Shown: positions 6,949 through 13,494, counted from the stretch's first letter. The stretch is 17,796 nt of DNA from Lachnoclostridium sp. UBA1241 (GCA_002308955.1 DBWJ01000037.1:3337-21132); one strand, 5' to 3'. Notes: generated by a model not told the origin, from the letters alone. Program-made: numbers and translations.

Positions 6949-8220
6949 TTACTCTTCTTTATCTTCCTTCTCCGGCAGGAGAATCCGGACGCGGACCACG
7001 CGGTTCTTGGCAACCGTCTCGGCGATGTAGGTCACATCGTCCTCGGTGATGCGTTCGCCGGTGGAAGGCAGGTGCTCGAGGAGGTGTATCAGGTGGCCGG
7101 CAATTGAATCGTAATCGTCGGATTCGAGGTGCAGGCCGAGGGTTTCGTTGATGTCCTCGAGGCGGGCGTTACCGTGCACGATGTACTCGGTATCGCTTAC
7201 CTTGCGGATTTCGTCCTCCTCGTCGGCGTCGTATTCGTCGCGAATCTCGCCGACGATTTCCTCGAGCAGATCCTCGAGGGTGATGATGCCGGCGGTGGCG
7301 CCGTATTCATCCAGAACGACCGCAATCGTGACGGACTCCTTACGGAGCTCGGCAAGAAGGTCGGACGTTTTCTTAAACTCAAATGTGAAGAAGGGCTTTC
7401 TCATGGTTCCGGCCACCGAGAAAGCTTTTTTCTCGCCCTGGTACCGGAAGAAATCCTTCAGAAACAGGATCCCGACAACGTTGTCCCGGGAACCGCGGTA
7501 CACGGGAAGACGCGAGTAATTGTTCTCGCGGAAGGCTTCCGCGACCTCGTCGTAGTTCGCCTGTACATTCACGAAATCGACGTCGATACGGGGAACCATG
7601 ACATCCTTCGCAAGGGAATCGCCGAAGTCCACAACGTTCGCTATCATTTCCCGCTCATCGCTTTCAATGACGCCTTCCTCGTGGCTCACGTCCACGTAAG
7701 TCAGAAGCTCATCCTCGGTGATGACTGCGGCCTTCTTCGTGTCAATGCGGAACAGGAACAGAAAGACTCGCGCGATGCCGTTTACGAGCCAGATGACCGG
7801 CGTCATGACCGTCATAAAGCCGTAGACAAGGGGCGCGTAGAACATGGCAAGGCCGTCTGCATGGATCGACGCGGCCGTCTTCGGAACAATCTCGCCGAAG
7901 ATAATGACGAGAAATGTGAGGATGCCGGTTGCTGCGGTCAGGTAACTGTTCCCGAACTGAATGTTGACGAATTTGGCGGAAAGGGCGGAAGCGGACAGGT
8001 TGACGATGTTGTTGCCGATCAGGATGGCGGAGAGCATCTTTGTGCTTTTCTCCTCCAATTTGAGGACAAGCTTCGCGGCCTTACGGCCGTCGTCCGCAAG
8101 AGTACGCATCCGCAGCTTGTTCACGGACATAAGCGCCGTTTCTGCGGACGAAAAGAAAGCGGAAAGAACCAGAAGGATTCCGATAACAATCAAAATTATT
8201 TGCGCGTCAGGGTCTAAAAT
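6949..8220 (-). CDS. CNNM/CBS/CorC domain membrane protein (hemolysin-C family, ion transport)
   Basis: A 423-aa protein if started at 8220. Order: a membrane-embedded CNNM (DUF21) domain with SAFFSSAETALMSVNKLRMRTL near the N-terminus and IGNNIVNLSASAL after it, including FGEIVPKTAA in the third helix region; a pair of CBS domains (roughly residues 200-325) with SRLPVYRG and VVLDEYGATAGIITLEDLLEEIVGEI; and a C-terminal CorC_HlyC domain ending VVRVRILLPEKE. Relatives take part in Mg2+ or other cation export across the cytoplasmic membrane and bind nucleotides at the CBS pair. Start choice: the promoter at 8253-8281 puts the 5' end of the mRNA near 8246, so the in-frame TTG at 8250 cannot be used. 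AAGGAG (8230-8235) is spaced 9 nt from ATT 8220, with no ATG, GTG or TTG in frame nearby, so ATT is the best candidate. Confidence 0.9.
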   Translation of the reverse strand: MLDPDAQIILIVIGILLVLSAFFSSAETALMSVNKLRMRTLADDGRKAAKLVLKLEEKSTKMLSAILIGNNIVNLSASALSAKFVNIQFGNSYLTAATGILTFLVIIFGEIVPKTAASIHADGLAMFYAPLVYGFMTVMTPVIWLVNGIARVFLFLFRIDTKKAAVITEDELLTYVDVSHEEGVIESDEREMIANVVDFGDSLAKDVMVPRIDVDFVNVQANYDEVAEAFRENNYSRLPVYRGSRDNVVGILFLKDFFRYQGEKKAFSVAGTMRKPFFTFEFKKTSDLLAELRKESVTIAVVLDEYGATAGIITLEDLLEEIVGEIRDEYDADEEDEIRKVSDTEYIVHGNARLEDINETLGLHLESDDYDSIAGHLIHLLEHLPSTGERITEDDVTYIAETVAKNRVVRVRILLPEKEDKEE

Positions 8221-8252
8221 AAAATCACTCTCCTTAGAAAGATATGTCAAGG

Positions 8253-8281
8253 ATTATATATGTTTTCGCGTCCGTTGTCAA
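8253..8281 (-). promoter_or_regulatory. Consensus sigma-A promoter of the CNNM/CorC-type gene
   Basis: On the minus strand TTGACA (8276-8281) and TATAAT (8253-8258) are both perfect and separated by 17 bp. Expected transcription start is near 8246, giving a short leader of about 26 nt that contains AAGGAG. Confidence 0.9.
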
Positions 8282-8330
8282 ATTGCGGCCGGGCGGACGG
8301 AAAAACTCACGTCCGAACCGGCCGGCAATT
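8281..8330 (-). terminator. Long hairpin, probable terminator of the 227-aa membrane protein gene
   Basis: AATTGCGGCCGG (8281-8292) pairs with CCGGCCGGCAATT (8318-8330) with one bulged base, and CGGACG (8294-8299) pairs with CGTCCG (8310-8315) inside it. It starts 5 bp after the minus-strand stop and touches the -35 box of the next gene. The following T-run is short, so termination may be partial. Confidence 0.6.
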
Positions 8331-8334
8331 GCGG

Positions 8335-9018
8335 TTAAACATACGAAAGAAAATGACAAACCACCACGGCGTAGCCAATAAAGCCGAGGATGAGTATGAT
8401 CAGGAAAGTCTTGCCGGCTCTTGAATCCAGCTGATTGTCCACAAGACCGGTTTTGAAACAGACTAAGAAGATGATTCCGGCGAGGAACGGAATGACGCCG
8501 ATTATGATCTGAAGGATCGAAATCTTCACGGCAATGGTGTCTACAAAGTGATTGGCCTGCAGGGAAATCGTAATCTTATAAGACTGCTGCAGCTTGTCGC
8601 GGTAGAGTCTGAAGGTGCGGTCGGTTCCGTCCGGCGTGGAGCGCACGAAACCGGTCACGAGGCAGCCGTCCTCGTCCTTGGCAACGCCCTCATCGTCGAA
8701 GTTTCTGCTGTACCAGTTCTTGTCGGCGCGGATGATCATCATCCCGCTTGCATCGTCCGTGAAAACCGCATAATAGTATTCGGTGCCGGTCGGAATCACG
8801 CCGTTGATCGAATGCTTTACGGTATAGGAGGCGCTTTCCAGCGCGTATTTCGCGCGAAATGTGACCCATTCCCCCTGTTCAAGCTCCGTAAACTTCGCAA
8901 CGGACATCTCAACGGGGTCCTGCTTCCGTATAAGCGTCCGAATGCCGAAATATGCGCAGACCGCGAAAAGCCCGCCGAGAAGCGTAACCGCGATGCCGAT
9001 TAAAATCTTGTTTTTCAT
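8335..9018 (-). CDS. Membrane protein of unknown function, three membrane segments
   Basis: A 227-aa protein. ATG 9018 has GAGG 9 nt upstream; the frame is open further upstream to a GTG at 9129, but that lies at the predicted transcription start and has no ribosome site. One hydrophobic segment lies at residues 6-25 (IGIAVTLLGGLFAVCAYFGI), followed by a soluble domain of about 135 residues containing YYYAVFTDDASGMMIIRADK, which is likely a small beta-rich extracytoplasmic domain. Two further membrane segments lie near residues 164-184 and 203-222. I do not recognise the family. The gene has its own strong promoter and a leader of about 110 nt, and is divergent from sufC. It may sense or buffer something at the membrane, but that is guesswork. 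Confidence 0.8.
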   Translation of the reverse strand: MKNKILIGIAVTLLGGLFAVCAYFGIRTLIRKQDPVEMSVAKFTELEQGEWVTFRAKYALESASYTVKHSINGVIPTGTEYYYAVFTDDASGMMIIRADKNWYSRNFDDEGVAKDEDGCLVTGFVRSTPDGTDRTFRLYRDKLQQSYKITISLQANHFVDTIAVKISILQIIIGVIPFLAGIIFLVCFKTGLVDNQLDSRAGKTFLIILILGFIGYAVVVCHFLSYV

Positions 9019-9082
9019 ATCAATTATCCTCTGTGGGGCAGCGAAAACGGAAATGCCAACCCTCTTTAGTAGTAATTCCGGC

Positions 9083-9183
9083 AAATGCCACACCGCCTTT
9101 CTGCGGTGAACACCGTTACCCGGAAACACCTTGAAGTATAATCGAGCGTGCGGGGAGTGTCAAGCACGAAAGGTGTGGCATTT
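9083..9183. repeat. Perfect 12-bp inverted repeat flanking divergent promoters
   Basis: AAATGCCACACC at 9083-9094 and its exact complement GGTGTGGCATTT at 9172-9183 lie on either side of the minus-strand promoter (9135-9163). The right copy covers the weak -35 box of the sufC promoter; the left copy lies in the leader of the 227-aa gene, beside a small CACCGC/GCGGTG hairpin (9091-9108). This could be an operator pair for a regulator of both directions. Confidence 0.6.
9135..9163 (-). promoter_or_regulatory. Near-consensus sigma-A promoter of the 227-aa membrane protein gene
   Basis: On the minus strand, TTGACA (9158-9163) and TATACT (9135-9140) are separated by 17 bp. Transcription should start near 9128, about 110 nt before ATG 9018. 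Confidence 0.85.
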
Positions 9184-9204
9184 TACGCGGGGATATGGTA
9201 TAAT
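9176..9204 (+). promoter_or_regulatory. Extended -10 promoter of the sufCB operon
   Basis: TATAAT at 9199-9204 is preceded by TGG, an extended -10 element. The -35 box at the right distance is poor (TGGCAT, 9176-9181) and is part of the 12-bp inverted repeat. Such promoters are often activator- or repressor-controlled. The start would be near 9211, leaving a leader of about 40 nt with AGGAG at 9240-9244. Confidence 0.7.
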
Positions 9205-9251
9205 AATTCTGTATAGCGTTTTGGGAGAACCTGACAGATAGGAGTATATAA

Positions 9252-9980
9252 ATGTTAGAATTACGTAACATCGGTTTTCAGGTGCCGGAGGAATCGAGCG
9301 GCACGAAAGAAATCCTCAGGGATATCAGTCTGACGATAGGCGATCGGCAGTTTGTGGCGATTACCGGACCGAACGGCGGAGGTAAATCAACCTTAGCCCG
9401 GATCATCATGGGCATTGAGAAGCCCACGTCCGGAAAGATTCTTTTCGACGGGGAAGACATCACGGATTTAAGCATTACGGAGCGCGCGAAGCGCGGCATC
9501 GGATTTGCCTTCCAGCAGCCCGTGCGGTTTAAGGGCATTACGGTCAAGGATTTGATTGCTCTTGCCGCAGGCAAGAAGATTTCCACGACGACCGCCTGCG
9601 AATTCCTTTCGGAGGTAGGACTTTGCGCACGCGACTATGTGGACCGTGAGGTAAATGCGAGCCTGTCAGGCGGTGAGCTGAAGCGTATTGAGATTGCGAC
9701 GCTTCTTGCAAGACAGACGAAGTTCTCTGTATTCGATGAGCCCGAGGCCGGAATCGATCTCTGGAGCTTCGGAAACCTGATCCGTATTTTCGAAAGAATG
9801 CATAAGGAACTGAACGGCACGGTCGTTATCATTTCGCACCAGGAGCGCATCCTGAATATCGCGGACCGCATTATCGTCATCGCGGACGGCAACGTCCTTT
9901 CCGAGGACGCGAGCGAGAAGATTCTGCCGAAGATTCTGGATCGCACGCTTGAATGTCATTTGCAGGAGGTGCGGAAATAA
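9252..9980 (+). CDS. sufC: SufC-type ABC ATPase of a minimal SUF (SMS-like) Fe-S assembly system
   Basis: A 242-aa cytoplasmic ATPase. ATG 9252 has AGGAG 7 nt upstream. Walker A is GPNGGGKST (residues 39-47), the Q-loop FQQP (87-90), the ABC signature LSGGELKRIEIA (138-149), Walker B with FSVFDEPEAGIDLWS (158-172), and the switch histidine in IISHQER (around residue 196). SufC hydrolyses ATP to drive conformational change in the SufB-type scaffold on which Fe-S clusters are built. The DEPEAGIDLWS form is typical of SufC partners in two-gene SufCB systems of anaerobic Firmicutes and archaea rather than of the proteobacterial DEIDSGLD form. It has no transmembrane partner; the next gene overlaps it by one base and encodes the scaffold, which supports SufC over a transport ATPase. 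Confidence 0.92.
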   Translation: MLELRNIGFQVPEESSGTKEILRDISLTIGDRQFVAITGPNGGGKSTLARIIMGIEKPTSGKILFDGEDITDLSITERAKRGIGFAFQQPVRFKGITVKDLIALAAGKKISTTTACEFLSEVGLCARDYVDREVNASLSGGELKRIEIATLLARQTKFSVFDEPEAGIDLWSFGNLIRIFERMHKELNGTVVIISHQERILNIADRIIVIADGNVLSEDASEKILPKILDRTLECHLQEVRK

Positions 9981-10897
9981 TGGATGCAATTCAGAAGGAA
10001 ATGCTTGCGAAAATTGCTGACCTTCATGCGGTTCCGGCAGGTGCCTACAACTTCCGTGTAAACGGCGAAGGCGTGGGACGCAATACGACCGAGCATATTG
10101 ATATTGTTACGAAAACGGACAAGCCCGGCATTGATATCATCATCAAGCCCGGCACGAAGAACGAGAGCGTTCACATCCCGGTTGTTCTCAGCCAGAGCGG
10201 CCTCAAGGAGAGCGTGTACAACGATTTCTTCATCGGTGAGGACTGTGATGTCACGATCATCGCAGGCTGCGGAATCCACAATTCCGGTGACGGCGACTCC
10301 GAACATGACGGAATCCACACTTTCTTCGTAGGAAAGAATTCCAAGGTCAAGTACGTCGAGAAGCATTACGGCGAGGGCGACGGCCGGGGCGCGCGGATTC
10401 TGAATCCGCAGACGATCGTGCATATCGAAGAGGGCGGCCGCCTGGAGATGGATACCGTGCAGATCAAGGGCGTGGATTCGACGATCCGCACCACGAAAGC
10501 GGATCTGAAGGCGGGAGCCAACCTTGTCATCCGTGAGAAGATCATGACCCACGGAACGCAGACCGCGAAGACCGATTTCACGGTGGATCTGAACGGCGAG
10601 GACTGCGGCGCGGACGTTGTATCGCGTTCGGTTGCGGCGGGAGAGTCCCACCAGGAGTTTTATTCGAGAATTAACGGAAACAACCGTTGCACCGGCCATA
10701 CCGAGTGCGACGCGATATTAATGGAGTCCGGCAACGTGGTTGCCCTTCCGGCGCTTGCAGCTAATCATCTGGATGCATCGCTGATTCACGAGGCGGCCAT
10801 CGGTAAGATTGCCGGCGACCAGATTATCAAGCTGATGACGCTCGGACTCAGCGAAGAGGAAGCCGAGCAGCAGATTATCAGCGGCTTTTTGAAGTAA
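9980..10897 (+). CDS. sufB: SufB/SufD-family Fe-S scaffold (minimal, 305 aa)
   Basis: The start is ATG 9980, overlapping the sufC stop (TAATG), with AGGAGGT at 9964-9970, 9 nt upstream. At 305 aa it is much shorter than E. coli SufB (about 495 aa) and lacks the long N-terminal domain; this size fits the single SufBD-like protein of two-gene SufCB/SmsCB systems. The core is a right-handed beta-helix of repeated short strands, followed by a C-terminal SufC-binding helical part, LIHEAAIGKIAGDQIIKLMT and LGLSEEEAEQQIISGF. C243 in HTECDAIL corresponds to the catalytic cysteine of E. coli SufB (QCDSLL) and E271 to its conserved glutamate. Extra cysteines at 89, 97, 209 and 237 could bind the nascent cluster. 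No cysteine desulfurase or SufU lies in the window, as is usual for these two-gene operons. Confidence 0.9.
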   Translation: MDAIQKEMLAKIADLHAVPAGAYNFRVNGEGVGRNTTEHIDIVTKTDKPGIDIIIKPGTKNESVHIPVVLSQSGLKESVYNDFFIGEDCDVTIIAGCGIHNSGDGDSEHDGIHTFFVGKNSKVKYVEKHYGEGDGRGARILNPQTIVHIEEGGRLEMDTVQIKGVDSTIRTTKADLKAGANLVIREKIMTHGTQTAKTDFTVDLNGEDCGADVVSRSVAAGESHQEFYSRINGNNRCTGHTECDAILMESGNVVALPALAANHLDASLIHEAAIGKIAGDQIIKLMTLGLSEEEAEQQIISGFLK

Positions 10898-10908
10898 GTG
10901 AGGGGTTC

Positions 10909-11766
10909 ATGAAACGATTATTCCTTCTTGTTGCGGCTGCCGTGCTTCTTCTTGGCGGCTGCAAAAACAAGGACAAGAAAGAACCGGACGGACAGAGCAG
11001 CGTGCTTTCCGAAGGGACGGAGATTCATGTGCTTAGCCTCGGCAAAGCGGACAGCATTCTGATCCTTGCCGACGGGGAAGCCATGCTGATCGACGCCGGC
11101 TACGTTGAACAGGGCGCGCAGATTGTCGACTATCTGAAGGCACAGGGCGTGACGAAGCTTAAGTACGTCCTTCTGACACACGGCGACAAGGACCATGTGG
11201 GCGGAATGGCGCAGGTGCTTAGGGCATTTGACGTAGAGCATGTGTACCTTTGCCCGAAGAAGGAGAAGTCCGAGGAGTACCTTGCGATGACGCAGGCAAT
11301 CGCGGACAAAAAGATTCCGACCTCCGTTCCGGAGTTGCTTTCGACGTTTACGCTCGGGAAAGGCACTTTCACGGTGCTCGGTCCCGGCGAGAAAGCCCTC
11401 GCGGACGGCAGCGACAACGACTGTTCGATCGTGCTCCGCTATGTGTACGGCGAACGCAGCGCGCTTCTGATGGGCGACGCCCTCAGCAAGACCGAGAAAG
11501 AGATGCGGGACAACGGATATGAGATTCAGTCCGACATCCTGAAGGCCGGGCATCACGGCAAGACGGACGCGACGCAGAAGAAGTTCGTCAAGGAGGTTGC
11601 CCCGTCCTACGCGGTAATTACCTGCGGAAGCGGCGACGACGGCCCGGCGGACGATGTGATTCGCGTACTGCAGGCGTTCTCGGTGGAAACCTACCGGACA
11701 GATGAACGGGGAACGGTCGTATTTTCTTCGGACGGAAAGACGTGGAGTGTAAAGACGGAGAGATAG
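10909..11766 (+). CDS. Metallo-beta-lactamase-fold lipoprotein, ComEC C-terminal-domain-like
   Basis: A 285-aa protein with a lipoprotein signal: KR near the start, a hydrophobic stretch, and lipobox LGGC with C18 as the lipid-attached residue. The mature part is an MBL hydrolase domain. It shows LLTHGDKDHVGGM (H91, D93, D95, H96, the metal site), LMGDALSKTE around the bridging aspartate, and ILKAGHHGKTDAT with the further metal-binding histidines. This arrangement matches the stand-alone relatives of the ComEC C-terminal nuclease-like domain, often found as secreted or lipid-anchored proteins in clostridia. The substrate may be nucleic acid or another phosphoester; it cannot be told from sequence. 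The start is only 11 nt after the sufB stop with GAGGGG close by, so it is probably the third gene of that operon. No membrane channel part of ComEC is present. Confidence 0.87.
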   Translation: MKRLFLLVAAAVLLLGGCKNKDKKEPDGQSSVLSEGTEIHVLSLGKADSILILADGEAMLIDAGYVEQGAQIVDYLKAQGVTKLKYVLLTHGDKDHVGGMAQVLRAFDVEHVYLCPKKEKSEEYLAMTQAIADKKIPTSVPELLSTFTLGKGTFTVLGPGEKALADGSDNDCSIVLRYVYGERSALLMGDALSKTEKEMRDNGYEIQSDILKAGHHGKTDATQKKFVKEVAPSYAVITCGSGDDGPADDVIRVLQAFSVETYRTDERGTVVFSSDGKTWSVKTER

Positions 11767-11780
11767 TTTCCGTTCGCGGG

Positions 11781-11830
11781 AATGCCATAGAGGTTTTGTT
11801 TGTGCGGCAAATGCCATAGAAGTTTTCCAT
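11781..11830. repeat. Two 29-bp-spaced copies of a TGCCATAGA motif before cdd
   Basis: AATGCCATAGAGGTTTTG (11781-11798) and AATGCCATAGAAGTTTTC (11810-11827) are direct repeats with a 29-bp offset, each preceded by GCGG-like sequence. They fill the 93-bp gap between the lipoprotein and cdd. A third TGCCATAGAA occurs at 6891-6900, downstream of the 56-aa gene. The function is unknown; a binding site pair is possible. Confidence 0.55.
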
Positions 11831-11859
11831 TTGCACGACCAACGCTAGGGAGGTGCGGC

Positions 11860-12270
11860 ATGATTTCGGAAGAAATGAAACAGAAACTGATTCGCGAAGC
11901 GATTCTTGCCAGGAAAAACAGCTATTCGCCGTATTCCGGTTTCGCCGTAGGAACGGCGCTCCTTTGCGAGAGCGGGAAAATCTACCGCGGCGCGAATATT
12001 GAGAATGCATCCTACGGACTTACGAACTGCGCGGAGCGGTCGGCGGCCTTTACGGCGGCGACGGCCGGAGAGCGCGTATTCAAGGCGATTGCCATCGTCG
12101 GCGCCCCTGCAAAAGAGAAGGCAACAGAGATATGTCCGCCCTGTGGGAGCTGCCGCCAGGTGCTTGCGGAATTCGGCGCTGCCGACATGCCGGTCATCCT
12201 CGGAACCGAATCCGGAACATACGAAGAGCGGACGCTTTCGGAACTTCTGCCGGATACGTTTAAACTGTGA
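11860..12270 (+). CDS. cdd: Cytidine deaminase
   Basis: A 136-aa enzyme of the homotetrameric Cdd type, which hydrolyses cytidine and deoxycytidine to uridine and deoxyuridine in pyrimidine salvage. ATG 11860 has GGGAGG 6 nt upstream. The substrate-binding start SYSPYSGFAVGTAL is followed by GANIENASYG. The zinc site and proton shuttle are NCAERSA (C57, E59) and PPCGSCRQVLAEF (C95, C98). All catalytic residues are present and the length is normal for the small Cdd class. It lies 93 nt after the MBL lipoprotein, in the same direction, and may be read from that operon because no separate promoter is clear in the gap. Confidence 0.96.
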   Translation: MISEEMKQKLIREAILARKNSYSPYSGFAVGTALLCESGKIYRGANIENASYGLTNCAERSAAFTAATAGERVFKAIAIVGAPAKEKATEICPPCGSCRQVLAEFGAADMPVILGTESGTYEERTLSELLPDTFKL

Positions 12271-12278
12271 AATTTCCC

Positions 12279-12307
12279 TTGACAAACCCAGAGATTGTGC
12301 ATATAAT
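12279..12307 (+). promoter_or_regulatory. Consensus sigma-A promoter of the tRNA gene
   Basis: TTGACA (12279-12284) and TATAAT (12302-12307) are perfect and 17 bp apart. The start site is expected near 12314, about 26 nt before the tRNA. It begins 8 bp after the cdd stop. Confidence 0.92.
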
Positions 12308-12339
12308 GCAAAAGTACGGTTTTTCAACTTTACAGACGT

Positions 12340-12413
12340 GGCGAAGTAGCTCAGTTGGCTAGAGCATACGGTTCATACCCGTAGTGTCGAGGGTTCGAAT
12401 CCCCCCTTCGCTA
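12340..12413 (+). tRNA. tRNA-Met (anticodon CAU)
   Basis: The 74-nt gene folds as a cloverleaf: acceptor GGCGAAG with CTTCGCT, D arm GCTC/GAGC, anticodon stem TACGG/CCGTA with loop TTCATAC giving anticodon CAU, T arm GAGGG/CCCCC with loop TTCGAAT, and discriminator A. The terminal pair is G1-U72, not the C1-A72 mismatch of bacterial initiators, and the anticodon stem lacks the initiator's three G-C pairs, so it is an elongator type; a tRNA-Ile with modified CAU cannot be excluded. The T stem has an A-C mismatch at its second pair. The CCA end is not encoded (TCA follows), so it must be added enzymatically. It has its own promoter and terminator. Confidence 0.93.
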
Positions 12414-12417
12414 TCAA

Positions 12418-12448
12418 AAAAAGCTATCGCATTTCGCGGTAGCTTTTT
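12418..12448. terminator. Bidirectional Rho-independent terminator (tRNA and barstar operon)
   Basis: AAAAAGCTATCGC pairs with GCGGTAGCTTTTT around loop ATTTC, with a single T-G pair. A T-tract follows the stem on both strands, so it can end the tRNA transcript on the plus strand and the RNase-barstar transcript from the minus strand. Confidence 0.9.
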
Positions 12449-12507
12449 CTGTGTCGTTTATTATGTGCAGGATGGCTTGTGCCACAGACATAAGTCATTT
12501 GCAATAC

Positions 12508-12783
12508 TTACACATCATCTTCTGCGTACGACAGATTCATGTTCACCCGTACGGCGTCCTGAATCGTGTCAAGGATGCGCTGGCCGTAGGGGCCAAGGCT
12601 TTCAAGGAGCCGTTTCTTCCGGTAGATTATGATCTGCGTCTGCTCGCAGGGGTCGGTGAGCTGGTCGTAAAGGGCATCCAGGTTCATGCCGAAGTAGGAG
12701 GGAAAGCCGAGCCGCCGCATCAGATAGGCGTACGCAACGGCCTTCTCGGTCATAAAAGCTCCGTCGATAACAACTGTTCTCAT
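12508..12783 (-). CDS. Barstar-family ribonuclease inhibitor
   Basis: A 91-aa protein, the usual barstar length. It starts with the beta-strand MRTVVIDGAF and has the family signature GFPSYFGMNLDALYDQLTD. Aligned to Bacillus barstar, Y30, D36 and D40 correspond to Y29, D35 and D39, the residues that plug the barnase active site; Y39 replaces W38. Barstar acts in the cytoplasm by binding the RNase one to one, protecting the producer before the enzyme is exported. ATG 12783 has AAAGGAG 7 nt upstream. The gene begins 15 nt after the stop of the barnase-type RNase gene on the same strand, which is strong context support for an enzyme-inhibitor pair. Many clostridial genomes carry barstar genes without a partner, so the adjacency here is informative. 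Confidence 0.92.
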   Translation of the reverse strand: MRTVVIDGAFMTEKAVAYAYLMRRLGFPSYFGMNLDALYDQLTDPCEQTQIIIYRKKRLLESLGPYGQRILDTIQDAVRVNMNLSYAEDDV

Positions 12784-12798
12784 GTGCGTCTCCTTTCC

Positions 12799-13494
12799 TT
12801 AAGGCTCCCCGTAAAGCAGGGTAAAGCTTTCATAATGGTCGTCCGTGTAGTAGATCAGACCGTCGTTCGAGTAGATGATGCGCTTCGCGCCGCGGGAGGA
12901 TTTGCCGTCGGTGTCAATGTCGCATTCGTAGTATTTGCGGCCGTTCTTCTTCGGGAGAAGGCCCTCATAGTTACCGAAATAGGTGCCGCCGATTGCGGCG
13001 CCTTCTTTATATTTCTGCACCGAACCGCCGGTCCAGCCGAGCGCTTCGGCTTCGTCCTTTGTGATGTAGTTGGGCGGAAGTGTTCCGTAGGTGTGGATAT
13101 ATAAAGCGACATCATCCTTCGAGTAGTACCAGCCGTCCTTGCGGATTGTGGGTTCCGGCGTCGGCGTCTTGGTCGGCTTCGGCGTAGCGGTAGGCTTGGT
13201 CGTCGGAGTCGGCGTGGCGTCCTTCGCAGGCTCCGACGTAGGAGTAGCTTCCTTCGTGGGTTCCGCCGTAGGGGTAGCCGTAGCATTTTCCGTCGGAGTC
13301 GCTTCCTTCGTCGGTTCAGGCGTCGGGGTGGCATCCTTTACGCCTTCGCTTGTGGGTGTCGGCGTGTTGACGGCAAGCGTCGGTTCGGTATCGCTGCCGT
13401 TCTTCTCGGTCAGTTTCGGCAGCACAACGGAAACGATGACCAGAAGGGCCAGCATCACAATTACGGAAATCAGTTTTTTCTTATCGAGTTTCAT
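12799..13494 (-). CDS. Membrane-anchored barnase-type ribonuclease with Thr/Pro-rich linker
   Basis: A 231-aa protein in three parts. Residues 8-25 form one hydrophobic segment after a Lys-rich start; no convincing cleavage site follows, so it may be an uncleaved anchor. Residues 41-116 are a low-complexity Thr/Pro/Glu/Lys linker with repeats of EPTKEATPT. Residues 118-231 are a barnase (ribonuclease N1/T1 superfamily) domain with LPPNYITKDEAEALGW, IGGTYFGNYEGLLP and YYTDDHYESFTLL. Against barnase, K146, E190, R201, R205 and H220 match K27, E73 (general base), R83, R87 and H102 (general acid), while Y176 stands at R59 in the guanine-binding loop. Barnase cleaves RNA after guanosine outside the cell. 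ATG 13494 has GAGAGG shortly upstream. The inhibitor gene lies directly downstream. Confidence 0.92.
   Translation of the reverse strand: MKLDKKKLISVIVMLALLVIVSVVLPKLTEKNGSDTEPTLAVNTPTPTSEGVKDATPTPEPTKEATPTENATATPTAEPTKEATPTSEPAKDATPTPTTKPTATPKPTKTPTPEPTIRKDGWYYSKDDVALYIHTYGTLPPNYITKDEAEALGWTGGSVQKYKEGAAIGGTYFGNYEGLLPKKNGRKYYECDIDTDGKSSRGAKRIIYSNDGLIYYTDDHYESFTLLYGEP
13147..13374 (-). repeat. Imperfect repeats encoding the Thr/Pro linker of the RNase
   Basis: This stretch encodes residues 41-116 and is built from diverged copies of a unit coding for EPTKEATPT or EPAKDATPT. On the opposite strand the same DNA gives Val/Gly-rich open frames that are only shadows. The linker probably spans the cell wall between the membrane segment and the RNase domain, and its copy number may vary between strains. 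Confidence 0.75.

Noticed and set aside
7129..8217. 362-aa plus-strand frame antisense to the CNNM/CorC-type gene
   Set aside because: It is a shadow of a strongly conserved coding region with no ribosome site and a composition expected of antisense reading.
9956..10699. 247-aa minus-strand frame over sufB
   Set aside because: Antisense shadow; sufB on the plus strand has family motifs and a coupled start.
12451..13104. 217-aa plus-strand frame over barstar and RNase
   Set aside because: Antisense shadow of two genes identified by clear barstar and barnase motifs.
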